A stretch of 64,000 nt of DNA from Paracoccaceae bacterium (GCA_004153385.1 SDAL01000001.1:62001-126000), one strand, 5' to 3'; shown: positions 17,340-26,190, counted from the stretch's first letter. The notes: generated by a model not told the origin, from the letters alone. A program made the numbers and translations.

Positions 17340-17671
17340 TCCACGACAGCGTCGCGATTTCTTTCGTGATCAGCAAGAGCTGCCCGCGTGTGCCGGCCCG
17401 ATCAGGGACTAGCCCGAAGCCGCCCGCCCCATAACGGCCGAGGCGCGACTCATTCTGCCTGGCTCAAAGCGTGTGCTGTCGGGGGGATGCAGGCTCCTCG
17501 GTAGGGCCGCCACCCGCGCATGGACCGTTGCGCTGGGCGGTTTTGGGGCGCGCTGGGCGATGTGGCGGCCGCACCCGTTGTATGTCGATCCCCCGCCTGC
17601 GTTTATTGCCGCTTTCGGCTCGCTTGCTTTGACGCGAAGCGGAGGCGCTAAATGCAGGCAAGGGATCCAGC
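17340..17671. other. Intergenic region between mur and monooxygenase gene
   Basis: These 332 nt lie between two convergent genes. Short open frames here have no ribosome site or recognisable product. I see no clear intrinsic terminator, tRNA or repeat. Confidence 0.5.
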
Positions 17672-19474
17672 TCAGCTTAGATGATGGGGCGGGGACAATC
17701 CCCAGACGGGGGTGTTGATCCCCTCAAAACGGGCCTTGAGCTGAAGCGCCAGATAGCGCGAGTAATGACGGGACTGATGCAGGTTGCCGCCATGAAACCA
17801 CAGGCCGGGTTGCATCGTGGGTTTCCACATATTGCGTTGCTCGCCTTCCCAAGGGCCGGGATCTTTGGTGGTGTCCGACCCAAGGCCCCAGCACTTGCCC
17901 ACCTTATCGGCCACCTCTTGCGAGATAAGATCCGCCGCCCATCCGTTCATCGAGCCGTAGCCGGTGGCGTAGATCACCAAATCGGCGGGAAGCTCGGTGC
18001 CATCATCCAAAACCACCGCGGTTTTGCTCAGGTGGCTGATGCCCTTGCCCGATTGCAGCTTGATCGATCCGTCAATTACCAGATCGCACGCGCCCACATC
18101 GATGTAATACCCCGACCCACGGCGCAGGTATTTCATGAACAAACCGCTTTCGTCATCGCCGAAATCCAGCTGGAACCCTGCTTTCTCAAGCGCGGCATAG
18201 AAATCCGCATCACGGCGTTTGATCTCGTTATATTGCGGCACATGCCATTCATGCATGATTTTATAGGGCAGGGAGGCGAAGATCATATCGGCCTTGTCGG
18301 TGGTGATCCCGTTCGCAATAGCCTGTTCGGAATAAAGCCCGCCCAGACACACATCCATCAGGCTGTTGGATTTGACGATATGTGTGGAGGATCGCTGGAC
18401 CATGGTGACATCGGCCCCGTGCTCCCAAAGGGCGGCGCAAATGTCATGGGCCGAGTTATTGGCCCCGATCACCACGACCTTCTTGCCGCGATAGGCATCA
18501 GGTCCGGGATGCTGGCTGGAGTGCTGTTGCGCGCCTTCGAAAACATCCTGACCCGGGAAGGTGGGGATGTTGGGTTTGCCCGACATGCCTGTGGCCATCA
18601 CAAGCTGCGTGGGGTGCAAGGTGATCTCCTCGCCCGCGCGCTCCACCACCACCTGCCATGTGGCAGTCTGCGCATCGTATTGCGCGGATTTGGCCGTGGT
18701 CGAGGACCAGTAGTTCAACTCCATCACGCGGGTATACATCTCAAGCCAGTCACCGATCTTGTCTTTGGGCGCAAAGACCGGCCAGTTGTCGGGAAAGGGC
18801 AGGTAGGGCAGGTGGTCATACCAGACCGGATCATGCAGGCATAGCGACTTGTAGCGCTTGCGCCACTGGTCGCCCGGGCGTTCATGGCTGTCGATAATGA
18901 TGGCGGGCACATCCAGTTGGCGCAAGCGCGCGCCCAACGCAATACCACCCTGACCACCGCCTATAATCAGCACATATGGCTGGGTCTCGACCCCGAGTGT
19001 CGCGGTCTCCAGGGCGCGTTTTTCCAGCCAGCTTAACCGGTCGGGATCATGGCCGTGTTCCGCGCCCATAGGCCTGCGGTCCTTTCGGGGTTCCTCGAAC
19101 CCTTTAAGCTCGTGCAATGTGGTCAGCAGCGTCCAGATCCGGCCCTGTTTCATCCGGATATAGCCCACACCGCGGCCGATGGAGGTCTCGAGCAGCAGCC
19201 AGCCTTCTGTGACACCATCGGCGTGGGTGGTGTCCTCGGCAGGATCAAGGCGGAGGGATTGCGGCGCCACCTGCGGCAACTGCGCCTGCGCCATTGCGGC
19301 AATTTCGCCACGCCCTTCGCAGGTTTTCAAATTCCACGTAAAAGCTGCCAGATCGCGCCAGAATCCGTTTTCCAAAAACAGATCGGCCACGGCCTTGGCA
19401 TCTTGCGCGACAAGTGCGCGCTCAAGATCGGCAACAAGCGCGTGCAGGGCGCTGTTTCGGGGTGTATCGAGCAT
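17672..19474 (-). CDS. Flavin-dependent monooxygenase with N-terminal NTF2-like domain
   Basis: A 600-residue class B flavoprotein monooxygenase. Residues 5-125 resemble an NTF2/SnoaL-type domain (LVADLERALVAQDAKAVADL, then FWRDLAAFTWNLKTCEG). The FAD site GGGQGGIALGARL is near residue 172. A FxGxxxHS-like linker (FEGAQQHSSQHPG) lies near 312, and the NADPH site VVVIGANNSAHDIC near 335. The linker has His where Baeyer-Villiger enzymes have Trp, so N-hydroxylating/FMO-type chemistry is at least as likely as ketone oxidation. The start at 19474 has a strong GGGAGGAG. It lies downstream of and in the same direction as the alcohol dehydrogenase, so one operon is likely. Substrate unknown. Confidence 0.85.
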   Translation of the reverse strand: MLDTPRNSALHALVADLERALVAQDAKAVADLFLENGFWRDLAAFTWNLKTCEGRGEIAAMAQAQLPQVAPQSLRLDPAEDTTHADGVTEGWLLLETSIGRGVGYIRMKQGRIWTLLTTLHELKGFEEPRKDRRPMGAEHGHDPDRLSWLEKRALETATLGVETQPYVLIIGGGQGGIALGARLRQLDVPAIIIDSHERPGDQWRKRYKSLCLHDPVWYDHLPYLPFPDNWPVFAPKDKIGDWLEMYTRVMELNYWSSTTAKSAQYDAQTATWQVVVERAGEEITLHPTQLVMATGMSGKPNIPTFPGQDVFEGAQQHSSQHPGPDAYRGKKVVVIGANNSAHDICAALWEHGADVTMVQRSSTHIVKSNSLMDVCLGGLYSEQAIANGITTDKADMIFASLPYKIMHEWHVPQYNEIKRRDADFYAALEKAGFQLDFGDDESGLFMKYLRRGSGYYIDVGACDLVIDGSIKLQSGKGISHLSKTAVVLDDGTELPADLVIYATGYGSMNGWAADLISQEVADKVGKCWGLGSDTTKDPGPWEGEQRNMWKPTMQPGLWFHGGNLHQSRHYSRYLALQLKARFEGINTPVWGLSPPHHLS

Positions 19475-19578
19475 AGGTTCTCCTCCCTTGGCTCTGGTGA
19501 TGCACAGGCGCGGGTCCATGGCGGGCGGGGTCTCCTCAAACCCCGTAACCCCGCCGGATGCGCCTGCGCGGAGTGGTG

Positions 19579-20652
19579 TTAACGCGCCAGATCGATCAGG
19601 ATCTTCAGCTGGGTGCCGGCCGGATCCAAAAGCGCCTCGAACCCTTCGCTTACGGCGTCATCAAGGGCGATCTTTTTGGTCACGACCTTGCGGGCCGGAA
19701 TGGCCCCCGACGCGATCAGATCCATCACACGTGGCCAGCTGTGGGCCGGATAGCACCACGAGCCTTTCAGCGTGACATCCTTGAACGTGACATCGAAGAA
19801 ATTCAGCTTACCCACACCGGGATGGACCCCCGTGGCCACGATCACGCCCTGTTTACGCACCCCGTCAAGGCAGCTTTGCAGGGCCTTGTCGTTGCCGACA
19901 CATTCGATGGCGATGTCGCAGCCCAGATTATCTTGGGTGTTGGACTGGATCACGGCCACCAAATCGTCTTTTGCTGGATTGATGGTGATCACCTCCGGCA
20001 GGGCGTCTTTGGCAAGCTTCAGGCGCGTCTCGTTCATATCCGAGACAAAAAGCGTGGTGGCACCAAAGGCTTTCGCACTTAGCAAGGCCAGAATACCGAT
20101 CGGACCTGCACCCGTGACCAGAACCGAATTGCCTGCGCTCACGCCTGCGCGGTCGCAGGCATAAACGGTCACGGCGGTGGGTTCGACAAGGGCGGCTTCC
20201 TCTTCGGACATCGCATCGGGGATTTTATAGACGTTGTAGTCGTTGAGCAGGGCAGCCTCCGCCATCCCGCCCCATCCATAGCTAAGCCCCACCAGTCCCA
20301 GCACCGGTGACAGGTTCAGCAAGCCGCGCTCGGCGAAATATTCGCCCGTCCGCGGCGCGACCAACGGCTGGATCGACACTCTGTCGCCCACGCTGACATG
20401 GCTGACCCCTTCGCCCACCGCCGTGACAGTGCCGCCGAATTCGTGGCCCATAATCTGTGGCCCTTGCGCGCCGGTATAGGGATGGGGGTCCGTGGGGATG
20501 AAAATCGGCCCGTTGGCATATTCATGCAGATCTGTGCCACAAATGCCGACGTAACGGTTTTTGACCACGACCTGACCCGGCCCGGGGGGGGATATGTCGT
20601 CCACCGTGTCGATCCGCAGGTCTTTGGCGGCGTGAAAACGTAGCGCTTTCAT
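19579..20652 (-). CDS. Medium-chain alcohol dehydrogenase, 2,3-butanediol dehydrogenase-like
   Basis: A 357-residue MDR dehydrogenase. YVGICGTDLHEYANGPIF and IMGHEFGGTV supply the catalytic zinc Cys and His-Glu, and ALVEPTAVTVYA the following Glu. The cofactor motif is VLVTGAGPIGILALL with Asp at the end of the second strand (FVSDMN), which favours NAD. The wording ICGTDLHEYxxGPIFIP is typical of the butanediol/acetoin branch. Unusually, the four structural-zinc cysteines are missing: the lobe reads PLVAPRTGEYFAERGLL. It is divergent from an AcoR-like regulator and upstream of a flavin monooxygenase. Acetoin/butanediol or another secondary alcohol/ketone couple is a reasonable guess. Confidence 0.85.
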   Translation of the reverse strand: MKALRFHAAKDLRIDTVDDISPPGPGQVVVKNRYVGICGTDLHEYANGPIFIPTDPHPYTGAQGPQIMGHEFGGTVTAVGEGVSHVSVGDRVSIQPLVAPRTGEYFAERGLLNLSPVLGLVGLSYGWGGMAEAALLNDYNVYKIPDAMSEEEAALVEPTAVTVYACDRAGVSAGNSVLVTGAGPIGILALLSAKAFGATTLFVSDMNETRLKLAKDALPEVITINPAKDDLVAVIQSNTQDNLGCDIAIECVGNDKALQSCLDGVRKQGVIVATGVHPGVGKLNFFDVTFKDVTLKGSWCYPAHSWPRVMDLIASGAIPARKVVTKKIALDDAVSEGFEALLDPAGTQLKILIDLAR

Positions 20653-20767
20653 GGAGGCGTCTCCTTTTCATTATCTGGCTGTCATGATGCGCGCGGCTGT
20701 GTTTGTGCCCAGAGCGAAATCGTTTCTTTCGCATTTCCAACGGGTTGGAATTGCGCGCTGTTGCACG

Positions 20768-20811
20768 GCTTGCGCCATGTGTTGCATTTGGCTGCAACAC
20801 ATGGCGCAAGC
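20768..20811. promoter_or_regulatory. Perfect 19-bp inverted repeat, probable operator
   Basis: GCTTGCGCCATGTGTTGCA (20768-20786) is repeated as its exact reverse complement at 20793-20811 around the 6-nt centre TTTGGC. It sits midway between the divergent dehydrogenase and AcoR-like genes. A smaller palindrome, TTCCAAC-GG-GTTGGAA, lies at 20735-20750. The inner TGTTGCA-N6-TGCAACA half-sites suit a Fis-type helix-turn-helix dimer. Operator function is inferred. Confidence 0.7.
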
Positions 20812-20926
20812 GGTTTGTGTTTCGTTCAAATCGCGGCTCGGTTACGCCTGTTTGCTGTGCAAATAGCTTGTTCCGCGTGGGTAAAATGGGCAGGCTTGTG
20901 ACGGGACCGTATTGGTGGAGGGCGGC

Positions 20927-22792
20927 ATGAACAGATATGTTGAACATATCCGCGAGATCGAGGCCGCCTCGCAGGGGGCGGCAGTCGCGCGTGATCCTGC
21001 GGTGGCCGCCTCGTGGCAGCGATGCGTGTCCAAGCACGGACTGGATCCGGCTGTGCGCACCGATGCCTATATCGTCCCGTCACAGACGCTGCGCCATCAC
21101 CAGCAGCGTTCGGGTGAGCTGATCGCAATCGCGCGTCAGGGTATCGAGCACCTTTATAAGCTGGTCGCGGGGCAGGATTATGTCCTGATGCTGGCCGATG
21201 ATGCTGGCATCACGGTCAAATATCTGGGTCAGGACGCGCAAAAGGCAGCGTTGCGTCAGGCCGGATTGTATCTGGGCGCCGAATGGTCCGAGGCCCGCGC
21301 CGGCACCTGTGCGATGGGCGCATGTATCGAGGGGGGCGAACCGATAATCGTGCATCAAAGCGACCATTTCGATGCCACACATACCAGCCTAAGCTGCACC
21401 GCCGCGCCGATCTATGACACAAGCGGGCGGTTTGCGGCGGTGCTTGATATATCGCTGCTGTCATCGCCGCGCCCGCGCGCCAGCCAGTCTTTGGCGCTCA
21501 ATCTGGTGCGCCAGACCGCACGCCGGATCGAAATGGCCAATATCATGGCTGAAAGTCGCCGCGACTGGGTGCTGCGACTTTCAACAAATGCGGATTTCCT
21601 CGATACCGATCCCGAGGCCGCGATCCGGCTGGATGCGGCAGGCTGCGTGACCGGCATGACGCATGGGGCAACACGGCTTTTGGCGCGGGCAACGGGGCTG
21701 GACTGGCGTAAGCCCGAGGCGTTGCTGGGGCGGCCTGTCTCGCAAATGCTGGCGCTTGATCTGTCGCGTATCGAGGAGCTGACGCGCCACACTGCCGCCG
21801 CCGAGCGGTTTGTGGAGACCCGCGACGGCCACAGGCTTTTTGCGCATGCGATAGAACCGCGCCGAGAGCCTGCGCGTAGACCGGCTCACAGCCCCGTTTG
21901 CCCTGCGCCCTTGCGCGCGCTGTCGCATGGCGATCCGGTGATGGCGAAGGTGATCGAACACGCTGCGGCACTGGTGGGGGGGACGGCGCCTGTGTTGCTG
22001 CAAGGTGCGTTAGGGGTCGGAAAGCACCATCTTGCGCGGGCAATACAGGCCGCAGGCGGGCATTCGGAGCCCTTCATCATCGCCAGATGCGCGGAGTTTG
22101 GCGACGCTGAGGAAGCGGTTTTGTTTGGTCGTGATGTCAAAGGGCGGCATGAGGCGGGATTGATCGATCAGGCGCAAGGCGGTGCGCTTTATCTGGATGG
22201 AATCGAGGAGTTGCCGCTGCGCGCGCAGTCGCGCCTTGTGGCGCTGGTCGCCGAGGGGCGTTGGCGGCCTGTGGGTGCAATACGCCCGCAGGTCGCGCGG
22301 TTACGGGTGTTTGCCGCCCTTGGAGTACCAGCCCGTGAAGCCCTCGAAACACACCGCCTGCGCCGCGATCTGTATTACCGGCTGTGCCGTGCAAACCTTG
22401 AATTGCCCGCATTGAAAGACCGCACCGATGTGGTGGCGCTTGCACGTGCGGCCATGACAATGGCCTTCGGGCAGGCCGTAACCCTCGCCCCGGATGCGGT
22501 CGATCTGCTTGCCCGTTACGACTGGCCGGGCAACTTCCTTGAATTGCACGATGTCGCCGCCGACGCGGCGGGTCTGGCGCAGCGCTCGGACCGGATACTT
22601 GGCGGGGTGCTGCGCGCACAGGATCTACCGTCTTTAGGGCATGCAGATGCGCGACCTGCGCAAGCTGCGATTCTGGCCGACATGCTTCAGCAAACCGATG
22701 GCAATATTTCGGAGACAGCACGCAGGTTGGGCGTTAACCGCTCGACTGTGCACCGGCAGATGCGGCGGCACGGGCTAGGGCGGGACGTGTGA
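20927..22792 (+). CDS. AcoR-like Fis-family transcriptional regulator, sigma54 motifs eroded
   Basis: A 621-residue regulator of the AcoR type. The N-terminus (DPAVAASWQRCVSKHGLDP) and a GAF-like sensory part (GTCAMGACIEGGEPI; HTSLSCTAAPIYDTSG) match acetoin-catabolism activators. A weaker PAS-like part follows. The AAA+ domain begins near 345: Walker A is GALGVGKHHLARAIQ and Walker B is GGALYLDGIEELPL, with Gly replacing the usual Glu. The GAFTGA loop that contacts sigma54 is gone; only FGRDVKGRHEAGLID remains. The C-terminus is a Fis HTH (NISETARRLGVNRSTVHRQM). The ATG at 20927 follows GGAGG. It may act through sigma70, as NtrC of Rhodobacter capsulatus does. Confidence 0.85.
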   Translation: MNRYVEHIREIEAASQGAAVARDPAVAASWQRCVSKHGLDPAVRTDAYIVPSQTLRHHQQRSGELIAIARQGIEHLYKLVAGQDYVLMLADDAGITVKYLGQDAQKAALRQAGLYLGAEWSEARAGTCAMGACIEGGEPIIVHQSDHFDATHTSLSCTAAPIYDTSGRFAAVLDISLLSSPRPRASQSLALNLVRQTARRIEMANIMAESRRDWVLRLSTNADFLDTDPEAAIRLDAAGCVTGMTHGATRLLARATGLDWRKPEALLGRPVSQMLALDLSRIEELTRHTAAAERFVETRDGHRLFAHAIEPRREPARRPAHSPVCPAPLRALSHGDPVMAKVIEHAAALVGGTAPVLLQGALGVGKHHLARAIQAAGGHSEPFIIARCAEFGDAEEAVLFGRDVKGRHEAGLIDQAQGGALYLDGIEELPLRAQSRLVALVAEGRWRPVGAIRPQVARLRVFAALGVPAREALETHRLRRDLYYRLCRANLELPALKDRTDVVALARAAMTMAFGQAVTLAPDAVDLLARYDWPGNFLELHDVAADAAGLAQRSDRILGGVLRAQDLPSLGHADARPAQAAILADMLQQTDGNISETARRLGVNRSTVHRQMRRHGLGRDV

Positions 22793-22825
22793 GGGAGAAA
22801 GCAGACGAGCGGATATATGAGCGAA

Positions 22826-22873
22826 TATGCAAATTTGTACTTTGCAGCGTAACTAACTCCGACAGTTTGCAAA
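22826..22873 (+). promoter_or_regulatory. TTTGCAAA-type motifs upstream of pccB
   Basis: An AT-rich patch in otherwise GC-rich DNA holds TATGCAAA (22826-22833), TTTGCAGC (22841-22848) and a perfect TTTGCAAA (22866-22873), 72-119 nt before pccB. From memory, PccR, the short-chain acyl-CoA regulator of Rhodobacter sphaeroides pccB, recognises paired TTTGCAAA elements. Control of pccB by such a regulator is inferred; no pccR gene is in the window. Confidence 0.45.
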
Positions 22874-22944
22874 TTTTCTCAATTAAGCTTTGAAATAAAA
22901 TTTCGTATTTGTAGGATGACCTATCACCGCCCGAAAGGAAGCCC

Positions 22945-24477
22945 ATGCGCGATATTTTGCAAGAACTCGAAACACGGCGAGATCAGGCACGGCTTGGCGG
23001 CGGCGTGGCCCGTATCGAGGCCCAGCATGCCAAGGGCAAACTGACGGCGCGCGAGCGGATCGAGCTACTGCTTGACGAAGGCAGCTTCGAAGAATTCGAT
23101 ATGTTCAAAACCCATCGGTGTGTCGATTTCGGCATGCAGGACAACAAGCCCTACGGCGATGGGGTGGTGACGGGCTGGGGCACGGTCAACGGCCGGATGG
23201 TGTATGTGTTTAGTCAGGATTTCGGTGTGTTTGGCGGTTCTTTGTCGGAAACCCATGCCGAGAAAATCTGTAAAATTATGGATATGGCAATGCAAAACGG
23301 CGCGCCAGTGATCGGATTGAACGACTCTGGTGGCGCGCGCATTCAGGAGGGTGTGGCCAGTCTGGCGGGGTATGCGGATGTGTTCCAGCGCAACATCGAG
23401 GCGTCCGGTGTGATCCCGCAAATTTCGGTGATCATGGGGCCATGTGCAGGTGGCGCGGTCTATTCCCCTGCGATGACCGATTTCATTTTCATGGTCAAGG
23501 ACAGCTCCTATATGTTTGTGACCGGCCCGGATGTGGTCAAAACCGTGACAAACGAGCATGTCACCGCAGAGGAACTGGGCGGCGCGCTGACGCATACCAA
23601 AAAATCCTCGGTGGCAGACGGGGCGTTTGAAAACGATGTCGAGGCGCTCTACGAGGTGCGCCGTCTGGTCGATTTCCTGCCACTTTCAAACGGCGAGAAA
23701 GCGCCCGTGCGCCCGTTTTTTGATGATGTGGCAAGGGTCGAGGACAGTCTTGATACGCTGATCCCTGCCAATCCGAATATGCCCTATGACATGAAGGAAC
23801 TGATCACCAAGGTCGCGGATGAAGGTGATTTTTTCGAGATCCAAGAAGCGTTTGCCGCCAATATCATCACCGGTTTCATCCGGCTTGAAGGGCAAACCGT
23901 GGGCGTTGTGGCCAACCAGCCTATGGTACTGGCAGGCTGCCTTGATATCGATTCCAGCCGCAAGGCCGCGCGGTTTGTACGGTTCTGCGATGCGTTTGAA
24001 ATTCCGCTTCTGACATTCGTGGATGTGCCCGGATTTCTGCCCGGTACGGGGCAGGAATATAATGGTGTGATCAAGCACGGGGCGAAACTGCTGTTCGCCT
24101 ATGGCGAGGCCACGGTGCCGAAAGTGACCGTTATCACGCGCAAAGCCTATGGCGGGGCGTATGATGTGATGAGTTCAAAACATCTGAAGGGCGATTTCAA
24201 CTATGCATGGCCCACCGCTGAAATCGCGGTAATGGGGGCGAAGGGGGCGGTGGAAATCCTGTACCGCGCAGAGCTGGGCGATGCGCAGAAAATTGCCGCG
24301 CGCACTGCCGAATACGAAGACCGGTTCGCAAACCCGTTCGTGGCCGCCGAAAAAGGCTTTATCGATGAGGTAATTCAGCCACGTTCGACGCGGCGGCGGG
24401 TGTCACGGGCCTTCGCAAGCCTGCGGTCGAAAAAGTGCAGCATGCCTATGAAGAAGCACAATAATATTCCGCTTTAG
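22945..24477 (+). CDS. pccB: Propionyl-CoA carboxylase, carboxyltransferase beta subunit
   Basis: A 510-residue subunit that moves CO2 from biotin to propionyl-CoA, giving methylmalonyl-CoA. It has the two crotonase-like halves of carboxyltransferases. The N-half carries [33 protein letters not shown] and [17 protein letters not shown]. The C-half carries [37 protein letters not shown] and [15 protein letters not shown]. The start [12 protein letters not shown] and end KKHNNIPL are typical of PccB, and the length matches the family. AAAGGAAG precedes the ATG. The partner pccA lies 1.7 kb downstream on the same strand, separated by three small genes. Confidence 0.95.
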   Translation: MRDILQELETRRDQARLGGGVARIEAQHAKGKLTARERIELLLDEGSFEEFDMFKTHRCVDFGMQDNKPYGDGVVTGWGTVNGRMVYVFSQDFGVFGGSLSETHAEKICKIMDMAMQNGAPVIGLNDSGGARIQEGVASLAGYADVFQRNIEASGVIPQISVIMGPCAGGAVYSPAMTDFIFMVKDSSYMFVTGPDVVKTVTNEHVTAEELGGALTHTKKSSVADGAFENDVEALYEVRRLVDFLPLSNGEKAPVRPFFDDVARVEDSLDTLIPANPNMPYDMKELITKVADEGDFFEIQEAFAANIITGFIRLEGQTVGVVANQPMVLAGCLDIDSSRKAARFVRFCDAFEIPLLTFVDVPGFLPGTGQEYNGVIKHGAKLLFAYGEATVPKVTVITRKAYGGAYDVMSSKHLKGDFNYAWPTAEIAVMGAKGAVEILYRAELGDAQKIAARTAEYEDRFANPFVAAEKGFIDEVIQPRSTRRRVSRAFASLRSKKCSMPMKKHNNIPL

Positions 24478-24690
24478 GTCAATGGCAGCGTGTGCCGGGT
24501 CGGAAATAAGCACGCAATGCGTCTGGTTTGATACGAAGTTTCTTCTGGGGTGATTTGTGTTTGATATAGGCAAACAATGGCAGCGTGCTAACCTGATCCA
24601 CGGCCATACCGGCTTGGGGCAGGCTGATCTGCCCTGTTGCATCCGCCGCCATCCGCAGCCTCTGCAAAGCGGCCCTCTCGGGAGAAAATC

Positions 24691-24819
24691 ATGCCTGTTA
24701 AAATGCTCGCAGCCCTTGCGTTCGTCGGTTTCATCGCAGCCTGCACCCAGCCGCCGCAACCGCAGCCGGTGGTCGTGGATCCGGTGTCGACCGAGCCGAC
24801 CTACACCAGCAAATACTAA
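24691..24819 (+). CDS. Small lipoprotein, 42 residues
   Basis: A tiny secreted protein: MPVKMLAALAFVGFIAAC is a complete lipoprotein signal with lipobox FIAAC. After the lipidated Cys only 24 residues remain (TQPPQPQPVVVDP and a Ser/Thr/Tyr-rich end), Pro-rich and without a fold. GGGAGAAA precedes the ATG at 24691. It stands in the pccB-pccA interval, where roseobacters often carry small unannotated ORFs. Function unknown; the lipid anchor is the only firm inference. Confidence 0.7.
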   Translation: MPVKMLAALAFVGFIAACTQPPQPQPVVVDPVSTEPTYTSKY

Positions 24820-25005
24820 AGACCGGTCGGACGGGCCCAAACTTGTACCTGTCCGGGCCAAAACTCCGCGATTTCATGTCATGAAGGACCGGACAGCGGC
24901 GTCATTCTTGTCTAAGACGGTCGTGCCGGGGGCAATCCCTCCGGCAAACCGACCGGGTGGCGTGCAGATAACGATGCAGGCCACCTTTCAGACAAGGGGC
25001 GCAAT

Positions 25006-25401
25006 ATGCTGAAACATCGTGGATTTCCTGGGCGTTTGCCCAGCACCGATTACCAATTCGTTATCCGCCGCGCGAATAAAAAAGGCGCGACCAAGATCAT
25101 TCGCCGCGAGCGGTATCGTGACCGTTCGCCTGCAGACCGGCGTGCCGATGCAGGGTTTCTGGCGGCGCTATGGAATCACTTCGGCGAAGAGCCGTTCGAG
25201 CGCGGCAATCTGGACGCGGGCCGTATCAGCTGGCTGTTCGGGCGCGAGGTTATCGCCGCCGACAGCAGCTTTGATGCCGAATCCTATGATGCGCTTCTTA
25301 AAATCAACGTGAAGATCGCCGAGGCATCTTTTCCAGAAGTCTTTGAAGATCCTGACAGCTTTGATTGGGATGACACCGATGACGAGGACGACTGGGCATG
25401 A
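25006..25401 (+). CDS. Hypothetical acidic-tailed protein between pccB and pccA
   Basis: A 131-residue soluble protein with no recognised domain. The N-half is basic (RRANKKGATKIIRRERYRDR) and the C-terminus is extremely acidic (DPDSFDWDDTDDEDDW). It has no signal peptide or membrane helix. It shares direction with pccB and pccA and may be co-transcribed with pccB. Charge segregation suggests interaction with another protein or nucleic acid, but that is speculation. An ATG at 25006 after AAGGGG is the likely start. Confidence 0.65.
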   Translation: MLKHRGFPGRLPSTDYQFVIRRANKKGATKIIRRERYRDRSPADRRADAGFLAALWNHFGEEPFERGNLDAGRISWLFGREVIAADSSFDAESYDALLKINVKIAEASFPEVFEDPDSFDWDDTDDEDDWA

Positions 25402-25798
25402 GTTCGCGCATCGCCCCCTGCCTTTGGCGGCTTGCCGCCCAACGGACCGTGGGGGCGATTGCCTACGCCTGCAACTCGGCGCAAACTGGTTTCGGGGCGC
25501 AATATGACGCCTCAGGAGCGGTGGCGCACACTCCCGCGTTTTCCGCTCTGTCCTCTTCCTCCCTTCTACGGTCTGGCCTGCGGGCCAGACCGGCTTTGGT
25601 GCTAAATGGCGGTGCAAGCCGACGTGGCAGGCATTGTGGCTTGAGACAGGTGGAGCCTCGCCTGTTAACGCAACGGTATCGGCGAGGGGCCGCCCAAACG
25701 CCTCTGCAGTCTGCCAGATCACGAAATTTCCACTTTCCTTCACGGTTTGGCGCACTAATGTCATCTTCGAACAATGCAAATCTCGGAGTATCATTCCT
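25402..25798. other. Intergenic region with a strong hairpin
   Basis: No convincing gene in these 397 nt; a long plus-strand frame starting at 25398 is low-complexity and runs out of frame through the next gene. At 25570-25591 GGTCTGGCC pairs perfectly with GGCCAGACC around a TGCG loop, and GGCGGC-TT-GCCGCC occurs just upstream near 25427-25440. These may end the pccB transcript. Confidence 0.5.
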
Positions 25799-26011
25799 AT
25801 GCGTAAAACAGCCCTCTTCTTCGCATTCATCGGCGCAACCTCACTTGCTGGCTGCATGCAAACCGACGGGCAGCGCGCGCTTGTGGGTGCCGGCACCGGT
25901 GCCCTTATTGCTGACGCAACTGACCAGAACATGGTTGCTGGCGCTGCACTGGGTGCAGGCGCAGGCGCGCTTTGCGACGACGCAGGCGTTTGCAGCCGCA
26001 GCCGCCGCTAA
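25799..26011 (+). CDS. Small glycine-zipper lipoprotein
   Basis: A 70-residue protein. MRKTALFFAFIGATSLAGC is a lipoprotein signal with lipobox SLAGC. The mature part has alternating Gly/Ala (LVGAGTGALIADAT and AGAALGAGAGALC), a glycine-zipper pattern seen in small envelope lipoproteins, and a Cys pair before a basic end (CSRSRR). The ATG at 25799 has GGAG about 10 nt upstream. A strong intrinsic terminator follows at 26064, so it is probably its own transcript, separate from pccA. Function unknown. Confidence 0.7.
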   Translation: MRKTALFFAFIGATSLAGCMQTDGQRALVGAGTGALIADATDQNMVAGAALGAGAGALCDDAGVCSRSRR

Positions 26012-26063
26012 TACGAACGCAGGCATAAAGGGTGCCAGTCACCCGTGTGCCGCCGTTTTCAAG

Positions 26064-26099
26064 ATGCCATCGAAGGAGGTCCTTCGGTGGCATTTTTTT
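26064..26099 (+). terminator. Intrinsic terminator after glycine-zipper lipoprotein
   Basis: ATGCCATCGAAGGA pairs with TCCTTCGGTGGCAT (one G-U pair) around a GG centre and is followed directly by seven T. This is a textbook Rho-independent terminator, 52 nt past the stop codon, separating this gene from pccA. Confidence 0.92.
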
Positions 26100-26190
26100 A
26101 TCAAACCGATGATCGGCACCACTCACGAGAAAGGGGCGGGCGGATTTTCCACTGTTTTGACGTGCCCACCTTTTGGGAAAGGAAACGGGT

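Noticed and set aside
17681-18844. A 387-codon plus-strand open frame
   Set aside because: Antisense to the flavin monooxygenase gene with its clear FAD and NADPH motifs.
20653-20926. Sigma54 promoter for the dehydrogenase operon
   Set aside because: No TGGCAC-N5-TTGC type element was seen on the minus strand, in line with the regulator lacking the sigma54-contact loop.
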